From Candidatus Poseidoniaceae archaeon (lineage in GTDB: Archaea > Thermoplasmatota > Poseidoniia > Poseidoniales > Poseidoniaceae): DNA of 5,950 nucleotides. The stretch is taken from NCBI GenBank assembly GCA_013330925.1, contig DUHJ01000092.1, forward strand, positions 1-5,950. The letters run 5' to 3'. Shown here one piece after another: positions 1 through 5,400 of this stretch (position 1 is the first letter of the stretch; the number at the start of each line of letters is the position of its first letter). Made by a program: the position numbers and the translations under genes. The notes beneath the pieces were generated by a model. It did no database searches. It saw only the letters and a program-made list of their open reading frames with translations, and was not told where the DNA came from.

Positions 1-142
1 TACCCATCCAACAGGTTTGACCCTGTTTATTGGGCTTTGCGTGGGTCGGTTTGCTCGCTACCCTTGCGACTGGCCTTCCCTCAACGAAACAGTGTGAACC
101 GGATTCGTTGCGGATGAAATCCGCAGGTCTGAGCGGTGGTGA
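1..142. other. Non-coding left edge with two short hairpins
   Basis: No gene is supported here. Besides the hairpin at 108-126, AACAGG (10-15) and CCTGTT (22-27) form a 6-bp stem with a 6-base loop, followed on the plus strand by TTATTGGGCTTT. This could belong to the 3' end of a convergent gene left of the window, but nothing to the left can be seen. I see no tRNA arm structure and no TATA-like element. Confidence 0.4.
108..126 (-). terminator. Hairpin just after csl4, possible 3' end signal
   Basis: TGCGGAT (109-115) and ATCCGCA (119-125) form a perfect 7-bp stem with a 3-base loop, extendable by one T-G pair. On the minus strand it begins about 17 bases after the csl4 stop, where the 3' end of the operon would be. 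No T-tract follows on the minus strand, and archaeal termination usually relies on one, so it may instead be an mRNA end-protecting or processing hairpin. A second CGGAT copy at 100-104 could compete for the same arm. Confidence 0.3.
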
Positions 143-1516
143 TCACGAACGCTTCGGTCCGCGACGACGACGTCCGCCACCGCCCTCGGCTTCTTCCCGC
201 TTGGCACGCTCTTCACGGGACGAGCGCTGGCCGCCACCGCCACCGCGCTTTCCACCGCCCTGCTTGGCGATGTCTGCGCGAATCTTGCGACCGTCGACTT
301 CCGTGCCGTTGATGGCTTCAACCACCTTAGCGGCATCGGCATCTTCTGCGATGAAGACGAAACCGAAGCCCTTGGAGCGACCGTTGTCCATGACGAGGTC
401 TGCGCCCACGACGTTCGCGTGCTCTGCGACGAGGGACTTGAGCGCATCCACGCCGGTGTCGAAGGAAAGGTTCCCCACGTACAACTTGGTGCCCTTGGGT
501 TGTGGCTTCCGTTCCCCGCGCTCGCGCTTCTGATCGGCATCGCGGACGCCGATGCGTCGGCCGTTGATTCGCTTCCCGTCGAGGGCAGCGATGGCGGCAT
601 CGGCGTGCGCTTTGTCGCCATAGGTCACGAAGCCGAATCCGCGAGAGGTCCCAGAATCGTCGGTCATCACGACGCAATCGGTCATGTCCCCGTGCGCGGA
701 GAAGAGTTCGCGGAGCTTGTCGGTGTCCACGCCACGGTCCAGGCCGCCAATGAAGAGGCGGCATCCGGGCGCGCTGCGCTGACGGCGTTGTCCACCGCCA
801 CCGCCACCGGTGTCGAAGCGGGGGTATTCGCGAGGACGTCCGTCTTCACGGACGTCTTCTGCGAGGAAACTGGCGCGAGCGGCCGGGCCCTTGGAGAAGT
901 GTGCTTCCGTGGCGCCGGTCCAACGCTTGCCTGCGCCGTTCAGCGACGCATGGCCATCGCCCATACCGTATCCATCACCAAGGGCGCGGAAGGTGCGCTC
1001 GTCGCACGTCGGACAATGCATGTTCCAGTCGCCCTCCTTGTCGGGAACCATCGTGGATCCACAGTGGTGGCAGAGGGCATGAAGCACGCCGGATGCAGGG
1101 TCGTTGCGCATGTCGACGCGGAGCACAGGAGAGGCGGCCGTGACCACGGCTCGGCAAACGTCGCGTCGGCGGAGGGCGTCGCTGACCTGATGGAGGTAGC
1201 GGTCGACGATGTCCGTGACACGGAGTTGCGCACGAAGTTGGTTGGCGACCGGGGGCAGGTTTTGGCCCTCAACGCTGGTGATCACCAATTCGGCGTTCTT
1301 TTCGTTGACCTTGTCCACGATGCCAATGACCACGTCACCGACCTTGATGTCGAGCACGTGGTTGAGGGCCTCGACGCTGACGGCTCCGTCCACCGTATGG
1401 ACGTGCCCGAGCACGGTGGCGATCAGTTCGTCCCCGTGCACGGCAGTGCCCGGTCCAGCGGTTTGGTCAGGATGGTTCCCGACCTTGGTGCCGGGCGTGA
1501 CGAGGCTCGTCGTCAT
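143..1516 (-). CDS. csl4: Exosome cap subunit Csl4 fused to two RRM domains and a Gly/Arg-rich tail
   Basis: 457 residues. In archaea Csl4 sits on the Rrp41/Rrp42 ring of the cytoplasmic exosome and guides RNA to the 3'-5' exonuclease. Seen here: an N-terminal Csl4 domain (about 1-60, with VTPGT near the start and GPGT at 21-24), an S1-like domain (about 60-140, GDVVIGIV at 60-67), and a zinc ribbon with C149-x2-C152 and C168-x2-C171. Family members usually end soon after this ribbon, at about 180-200 residues. This protein continues with a spacer (about 175-250, including a six-Gly run at 237-242), RRM1 (about 252-328; RNP2 LFIGGL at 254-259, RNP1 RGFGFVTY at 292-299), RRM2 (about 343-418; RNP2 LYVGNL at 345-350, RNP1 KGFGFVFI at 382-389) and a basic Gly/Arg tail (419-457). 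The frame is unbroken throughout. The ATG at 1516 was chosen because Csl4 homology begins there; further in-frame upstream sequence to 1741 would overlap the methyltransferase gene. A partial GTGA Shine-Dalgarno lies 4 bases upstream. The Csl4 and RRM assignments are strong; the function of the fusion is inference. Confidence 0.93.
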   Translation of the reverse strand: MTTSLVTPGTKVGNHPDQTAGPGTAVHGDELIATVLGHVHTVDGAVSVEALNHVLDIKVGDVVIGIVDKVNEKNAELVITSVEGQNLPPVANQLRAQLRVTDIVDRYLHQVSDALRRRDVCRAVVTAASPVLRVDMRNDPASGVLHALCHHCGSTMVPDKEGDWNMHCPTCDERTFRALGDGYGMGDGHASLNGAGKRWTGATEAHFSKGPAARASFLAEDVREDGRPREYPRFDTGGGGGGQRRQRSAPGCRLFIGGLDRGVDTDKLRELFSAHGDMTDCVVMTDDSGTSRGFGFVTYGDKAHADAAIAALDGKRINGRRIGVRDADQKRERGERKPQPKGTKLYVGNLSFDTGVDALKSLVAEHANVVGADLVMDNGRSKGFGFVFIAEDADAAKVVEAINGTEVDGRKIRADIAKQGGGKRGGGGGQRSSREERAKREEAEGGGGRRRRGPKRS

Positions 1517-1556
1517 GAAATCACGTCGTGCGTCACCGAGGTGGCGCGTCGGGGCC

Positions 1557-2210
1557 TCACGGACCCTCCTTTTCAATGCGTTCCTCTGAAGACGAACGGG
1601 TGAATCGGCGGCAAAGCACCTCCGTGAGGCGTCGTCCACTGCGCTGATGACCGTGCACCAAGGGCAGGCGAAACGATGCACGAAGCACGTCTTCTGAACG
1701 CCAACCGTGGCTTGCAGCCATGGCTTCCACGTGCCCTGCATCGGCGTGATGCATGAGGTGAATCACCTCCGCATCGCTGGTGAACATGGCTTCGAGAACA
1801 GGACGGTCTGCGCCGGTGCTTTGGACCCCCCAAGGCGGATTGCTGACCAGAACAGATTCCTTCACTGGGCCAAGGTCTTCCGCGTTTACGACGACCTTGA
1901 CGACCACCTCGGCCTGAGCCTCGATCTGTGCAGCGTTTCGTACGGCGACCTCCGCCACGCTGGCGTCGGCTTCGATGAGGCGAACCGCAGCGGCGCCCAA
2001 GAGATGGGCTCCCAAGCCAAGGACGCCGTTTCCGGCCCCGACGTCCACGACCTGACGGCCCTCAAGGTCACCGTAGGAGGCGGCCGCTGCCATCCAACGC
2101 GCGGCAAGGTCACCTTCCGTGGCGTACTGCTCCAAATCGGCACGCTGCATCGGATGAGGTTCCAACGACGAGAGGGCCATTGCGAGATGCCGAAGGCGCA
2201 CGGTGTTCAC
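1557..2210 (-). CDS. METTL5-like RNA (rRNA adenine-N6) methyltransferase, COG2263 family
   Basis: 217 residues, a normal length for the family. Eukaryotic METTL5 places m6A on small-subunit rRNA; archaeal relatives are predicted RNA methylases of the same fold. Visible: the family N-terminus LSSLEPHP (13-20) and LEQY (26-29), SAM-binding motif I VVDVGAGNGVLG (54-65), an acidic residue closing the next strand (E80), catalytic motif NPPW (124-127) followed by GVQ and GADRPVLE (133-140), and the C-terminal LPLVHGHQRSGRR strand region (182-194). Most relatives have NPPF; NPPW is a mild variant. The start is GTG at 2210. It overlaps the stop of the zinc-ribbon gene as GTGA, which suggests translational coupling and fits the lack of a clear Shine-Dalgarno. 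Alternative starts are GTG at 2201 and ATG at 2180, but the latter would cut into the conserved N-terminus. The stop lies 40 bases before csl4. rRNA as substrate is inferred from family membership. Confidence 0.9.
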   Translation of the reverse strand: MNTVRLRHLAMALSSLEPHPMQRADLEQYATEGDLAARWMAAAASYGDLEGRQVVDVGAGNGVLGLGAHLLGAAAVRLIEADASVAEVAVRNAAQIEAQAEVVVKVVVNAEDLGPVKESVLVSNPPWGVQSTGADRPVLEAMFTSDAEVIHLMHHADAGHVEAMAASHGWRSEDVLRASFRLPLVHGHQRSGRRLTEVLCRRFTRSSSEERIEKEGP

Positions 2211-2395
2211 CAGCGTGGTGGTTGGCCCTGGCCGTACCCTTGCTGAGCCTGAAGTTGTTGCATGACCATGCGGATTTGTTCGGCCTCAGCGCGGAGCCGC
2301 GCCACCAATTGTTCACCCGGTTGTTGGGTTCCACAAAAGCGGCAGAACCGAATGTTGTCAGGATGCTGCTGTCCGCAGTTGATGCAGAAGCCCAT
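2207..2395 (-). CDS. Small zinc-ribbon protein with a Gln-rich helix
   Basis: 62 residues. The N-terminal half is a zinc ribbon with C4-x2-C7 and C18-x2-C21, resembling the generic zinc-ribbon modules found at the start of many archaeal and bacterial proteins. Residues 29-51 (EQLVARL through MQQLQAQQ) look like one amphipathic helix, possibly a short coiled coil, followed by a Gly/Gln/Pro-rich end. No membrane segment or catalytic motif is visible. The ATG at 2395 has no recognisable Shine-Dalgarno and lies 24 bases after the 370-residue gene, so it may depend on upstream translation. Its stop overlaps the methyltransferase GTG start by four bases. The cysteine spacing and operon position make it a credible real gene despite its size. 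The function is unknown; protein-protein or nucleic-acid contact is a guess. It does not look like Trm112, the zinc protein that partners METTL5 in eukaryotes. Confidence 0.82.
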   Translation of the reverse strand: MGFCINCGQQHPDNIRFCRFCGTQQPGEQLVARLRAEAEQIRMVMQQLQAQQGYGQGQPPRW

Positions 2396-2419
2396 GGTTG
2401 TTCGTGGGCGTGACGGGCT

Positions 2420-3532
2420 TCAACCTTGCTGCCCGGTCATTTCCACGAACAAGGCCCATGCGTTGAGTTCAGCGGCAACGGCACGTTCGTTGAGGTCTTC
2501 CCAGCGTGGATCGTCCATCATGTCGCCAGGCTCAACGCCAGCGTCCAACATTTCCTGAACGAAGGCACGGAATTCGGCTTCGATCGGGGACATCTCCGGT
2601 TGGGGTGGTACCTCTGGAACAGGCGGTGCAGGGACTTCCTTGGAGGCCGGCACATCTGGGACGTCCGCTTGTGCATCGGCAGGTAATGGGGGCGCGACCG
2701 GCGGCGAATCAAGGTCAACGGGCAAAGCCACGGCCTCGGATTCGGCCGACACCATGTCCTCCATGGCTTCGTCCACGCGTCTGCTGACGTTTTCCAGCAG
2801 TGTTTCAGGACGGTCGGGTTGCTCGACGTCAGGAAGCGGAACAGGGTCGGCCTTCGCTTCCTCCGTGGCGGGAGCGTCAACCTGTGGAACATCGGAAGCC
2901 GCGGGATGGGGTGGTTCATCAACAGGCGCGGGCGCGTCCACCTGAGGCGTGGGAGCAGGACGCTCCAACCGTCCAACACCAAGCACTTCCGCTTGTTGCC
3001 GGGCATGTTCTGCGGCCTGCCGCGCGGGCAAACTGACGTAGCATTTCCCGGCCAACGAAGCCACGGAAAACGGGAGGTGGTACCGTTCGATGGCGGGCAG
3101 GTCCGGATGACGGAACAACAGCACGCGCTCGGTCTCAAAGCGCCGTTGGTTCGGCAATCCGACCGAGAAAGGAACCGGGTGAACCTCGACGGTGCTGCGC
3201 AACCAATCTTCCCTCGTGACCAAATGTTGCAACCATGCACCGAGGTCAGAGGAGGCAAGATCGACGAACAGGAACGAAGCGAGGCGAGGGTCAAGACCCT
3301 GGTCTTCCAACAGGGGAGCCTCAGCCCGCGGCCGATGGAAGATGGAGATGACGGGTTGACCGTGTTCGACCAAATCGCCGTGCATTTGGTACAATTTCCG
3401 TTCCTTTCGAGGCATCATCATCAGGACGCGGGTCCGGCTGGCTGCGGGGTCCCAAATGGCACCCCAGCGTGAAGCGGCCTCACCGAGAAGTTGCCCGATG
3501 GTCGCGTCTGGAATCATTGCCGTGACGCCCAT
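2420..3532 (-). CDS. Protein of unknown function with globular N-domain, Pro/acidic linker and conserved-looking C-terminal helices
   Basis: 370 residues; I do not recognise it. Residues 1-185 look globular, with mixed helix and strand and hydrophobic stretches such as RVLMMMP (35-41), PVISIF (60-65) and ASFLFVDLA (85-93). Residues about 190-315 are a low-complexity linker rich in Pro, Ala, Val, Asp and Glu, with PQVDAPA twice (196-202 and 216-222) and a run of VP-type steps near 291-309. Within the linker, 243-268 (ETLLENVSRRVDEAMEDMV and on) may form a helix. Residues 314-366 (SPIEAEF, FVQEMLDAG, DDPRWEDL, LNAWALFVEM) look like a compact helical domain. There is no signal peptide or membrane segment, so it is probably cytosolic. 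The ATG at 3532 was preferred over the ATG at 3517 because GGTGA stands 4 bases upstream of it. That site can fold into a hairpin (3536-3552). The gene is 51 bases after asd and 24 before the zinc-ribbon gene. It may be lineage-specific. Confidence 0.85.
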   Translation of the reverse strand: MGVTAMIPDATIGQLLGEAASRWGAIWDPAASRTRVLMMMPRKERKLYQMHGDLVEHGQPVISIFHRPRAEAPLLEDQGLDPRLASFLFVDLASSDLGAWLQHLVTREDWLRSTVEVHPVPFSVGLPNQRRFETERVLLFRHPDLPAIERYHLPFSVASLAGKCYVSLPARQAAEHARQQAEVLGVGRLERPAPTPQVDAPAPVDEPPHPAASDVPQVDAPATEEAKADPVPLPDVEQPDRPETLLENVSRRVDEAMEDMVSAESEAVALPVDLDSPPVAPPLPADAQADVPDVPASKEVPAPPVPEVPPQPEMSPIEAEFRAFVQEMLDAGVEPGDMMDDPRWEDLNERAVAAELNAWALFVEMTGQQG

Positions 3533-3583
3533 GCCTTCACCCAGAAGGTGAACATGCCTTGGGGTTTGAAGGGGTTCCGACGG
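3533..3583 (-). promoter_or_regulatory. Ribosome binding site inside a small inverted repeat, asd to 370-residue gene spacer
   Basis: Read on the minus strand, GGTGA (3541-3537) lies 4 bases before the ATG at 3532 and decides that start. The same bases form the 3' arm of a perfect 6-bp inverted repeat, TTCACC (3536-3541) and GGTGAA (3547-3552) on the plus strand, with a 5-base loop. The mRNA hairpin would cover the ribosome binding site. CATGCC also occurs directly on both sides (3530-3535 and 3553-3558). The ribosome binding site is well supported; a regulatory role for the hairpin is inference. No TATA-like element is visible in this spacer. Confidence 0.5.
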
Positions 3584-4651
3584 TCAGGGCCACAAAGTTG
3601 AGGCCAATTCAGCGAGAAGAACAACGCCGCCGGCCGCACCACGGACGGTGTTGTGGGACAAGGCACGCAAACGGACGCGCGTGGGGCGTTCCATCTGCAC
3701 GTCGCCGACGACCACGGCCATGCCTGCCTGCAGGTCGGTGGAGGGATCGACGGACGTTGGGAAGGAAAGGCCGTCAGCCCAGAGGTGCAGGCGACGTTCG
3801 ACGGAACCGTCGATGCGCATCATCGGCGCGTGAGGTGCAGAAGGCAAACCTGCTGCGTCAGCATGCGTCGTGAAGGCGTCGAGCGCACCCTCGACCTCAC
3901 GCAAGGTGGTGGGCTGCGCCAAGTCAAACACGACGTCCACCACGTGACCTTCCGTCTCATCAACGCGTTGGCACCGCATGCGGGCGTCCACCGTGGCCGG
4001 TTCGACGACCCCGGCGTTGAGTTGCCCTGTGACCCAAGCCAATTCGGCCATCGTTTTCTCCGCCTCTCCGGGAATGTCCGGCACCAGCGGGACCTCGCCA
4101 CGGAGCAACGGATAACCGGCACCGGAACGTGCCTGCTCGCTGATGGCGTGGTAGGAAGATACCCCGAAGGCACGGTGAAGGGCGAGGTAGGGCATCAACA
4201 GGGGAATCAGGGTGCAGTTTGTGGCGCATGCGTGCAAGACCTCGTTCGGGGGCCTTGCTGCCAAATGCTGTGGGTTGACGTCGGCGACGACGAGGGGCAC
4301 GTCAGTTCGACGGCGATGGGCGCTTGCGTTGGAGCAGACACGGATCCCCCCGTCCACGAGGCGCGACTCCAGTTCAAAGGCCACGCTTGCGGGAACGGCC
4401 GAGAAGGCCCAGGTGATGCCGAGATCACGCAAGGTCTCGATGAGGGCCGGATCTTGGACGTCGAGCACCGGAGGGAGGTGGAGAGATGGCGCTTCACCCT
4501 CAAGGCCCCACAGCAGTGTTTCAGGGCTCGAACCGGCGGTTCTGGACGACCCTGCGAGCGCGCGAAGATCGAACATCGGATGGTTCGCCAGGCGTTGTTG
4601 AAGCCGTTGGCCCACCAAGCCCGACGCCCCCAACACCACCGCTCCGCGCAT
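3584..4651 (-). CDS. asd: Aspartate-semialdehyde dehydrogenase, archaeal/fungal type
   Basis: 355 residues, the usual size. It reduces aspartyl phosphate to aspartate semialdehyde with NADPH, the branch-point step toward threonine, methionine and lysine. Numbered from the chosen start: NADP-binding loop GASGLVGQRL (8-17), phosphate-site SSRTAG (35-40), SNASAHRR (107-114), catalytic cysteine C146 in ATNCT, Q173 in SEQARSGAGYP, IPGEAEK (193-199), substrate arginine and general-acid histidine in RVDETEGH (229-236), and the closing SHNTVRGAAGG (332-342). The order and motifs match the archaeal/yeast branch rather than the common bacterial branch. The start is ATG at 4651 because AGGAG lies 5 bases upstream; a GTG two codons earlier (4657) would abut that site. 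Minor oddities are NCT where NCS is common, and QARSGAGY where QAVSGAGY is common. It lies 34 bases after the glycosyltransferase. A related acyl-phosphate reductase such as malonyl-CoA reductase is the main alternative. Confidence 0.92.
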   Translation of the reverse strand: MRGAVVLGASGLVGQRLQQRLANHPMFDLRALAGSSRTAGSSPETLLWGLEGEAPSLHLPPVLDVQDPALIETLRDLGITWAFSAVPASVAFELESRLVDGGIRVCSNASAHRRRTDVPLVVADVNPQHLAARPPNEVLHACATNCTLIPLLMPYLALHRAFGVSSYHAISEQARSGAGYPLLRGEVPLVPDIPGEAEKTMAELAWVTGQLNAGVVEPATVDARMRCQRVDETEGHVVDVVFDLAQPTTLREVEGALDAFTTHADAAGLPSAPHAPMMRIDGSVERRLHLWADGLSFPTSVDPSTDLQAGMAVVVGDVQMERPTRVRLRALSHNTVRGAAGGVVLLAELASTLWP

Positions 4652-4665
4652 CTCCACTCCTTCCC
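4652..4665 (-). promoter_or_regulatory. Ribosome binding site that decides the asd start
   Basis: On the minus strand the bases just before ATG 4651 read GGAAGGAGTGGAG. AGGAG is 5 bases from that ATG, a normal archaeal spacing. The nearby GTG at 4657 starts immediately after GGA, too close for pairing with 16S rRNA, so the ATG is the better start. Confidence 0.6.
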
Positions 4666-4685
4666 GTGTGTTCTGCCGTGGTGCA

Positions 4686-5375
4686 TCAAAGATGTGTTTT
4701 TCTGGCCGCCACCACGCGTCGGACCAGAAGTTTGCGAAGGATGCGAACGCCGTCGAGGATGGACGTCAGCTTTGCCTGCCCCTTGCGAGCGCGGTAAGGA
4801 ATGCGAACCCACGTCGGAGGGTGACCCATCCCCGCCAATGAGGCGAAGAGTTCGGCCTCAAGTTCGAAGCCGAGGCTGTTCAGGCGCAAGCCCTCAACGA
4901 CGTCACGACGGATCACCCAACAGCCCGAACACACGTCCGCTGCATCCGTACGATGCACCACGGAAGCGACAGCACTGAGGAAGCGGTTTCCGAGGAAATT
5001 CAACCTGCTCATCGAACCCGGTTCCAATGGCCCACGTAGGCGGTCACCGACCAACACCGGGTGACGGTCGACCTTGGGCATCATCTCGACCAAGGCCTCG
5101 ACGGGGTAGGTTCCGTCCGCGTCAATCATCGCCAAGGCATGCCATGAACCGGCGAGAAAAACGTCGATGGCCGTTCGGATGGCCGCGCCTTTGCCTCGGC
5201 CGTGTTGCTGCACCACGTGAACGCCTGCACCTTCGGCCAAGGCGACGGTCGCGTCTTCGCTGCGCCCGTCGACGACCAAGACATCGAAGGTTTCGTGCTG
5301 CTGCAATGCGTCAGCGAGGACCTCTTGCACACCGGCCTCCTCGTTGAGGGTCGGCAACACGAGCAGGGCCCGCAT
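4686..5375 (-). CDS. Family 2 glycosyltransferase, polyprenyl/dolichyl-phosphate sugar synthase-like
   Basis: 229 residues with a GT-A fold. Enzymes of this group move a sugar from a nucleotide sugar, often to dolichyl or polyprenyl phosphate at the inner face of the membrane, for glycoprotein or lipid glycosylation. Visible: LVLPTLNEE (5-13), VVDGRSEDAT (34-43; the usual form is VVDDGSxDxT), GRGKGAAIRT (59-68), the DAD metal/nucleotide motif in MIDADGTYP (83-91), GDRLRG (110-115), a possible acceptor-side SGCWVIRRD (150-158), GFELEAEL (169-176), and YRARKGQAKL (194-203) close to the YRxRxGxSKL of dolichol-phosphate mannose synthases. There is no C-terminal transmembrane segment, so it would be a soluble or peripheral enzyme. 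The start is ATG at 5375, just before the conserved first strand and with GAGG three bases upstream; further in-frame sequence to 5456 would overlap the preceding gene. The sugar and acceptor cannot be told from sequence. Confidence 0.88.
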   Translation of the reverse strand: MRALLVLPTLNEEAGVQEVLADALQQHETFDVLVVDGRSEDATVALAEGAGVHVVQQHGRGKGAAIRTAIDVFLAGSWHALAMIDADGTYPVEALVEMMPKVDRHPVLVGDRLRGPLEPGSMSRLNFLGNRFLSAVASVVHRTDAADVCSGCWVIRRDVVEGLRLNSLGFELEAELFASLAGMGHPPTWVRIPYRARKGQAKLTSILDGVRILRKLLVRRVVAARKTHL

Positions 5376-5400
5376 GAGCCTCGCTGACCGGCATTGATGT

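Noticed and set aside
1..31. Possible tRNA T-arm at the left edge (ACAGG...CCTGT)
   Set aside because: The loop is six bases and lacks the TTCRA T-loop pattern on either strand, and no acceptor or anticodon arm can be paired with it.
231..262. Short CCACCG/CCGCCA repeats at 231-262 and 789-806
   Set aside because: They are Gly codons of the tail and the six-Gly run, not a CRISPR or other repeat array.
30..533. 167-residue plus-strand open frame at the left edge
   Set aside because: Most of it is antisense to RRM2 and the Gly/Arg tail, giving Pro/Ser/Arg low complexity; no domain is visible.
419..1603. 394-residue plus-strand open frame
   Set aside because: It is antisense to the Csl4-RRM gene and has the Val/Ala/His-rich composition of a shadow frame.
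1517..1741. 75-residue N-terminal extension of the Csl4-RRM frame
   Set aside because: It overlaps the conserved C-terminus of the methylase in another frame, and Csl4 homology begins at the ATG at 1516.
3653..4978. 441-residue plus-strand open frame
   Set aside because: It is antisense to asd and the glycosyltransferase, both strongly recognisable, and its own translation shows no domain. Long antisense frames are expected in GC-rich coding DNA.
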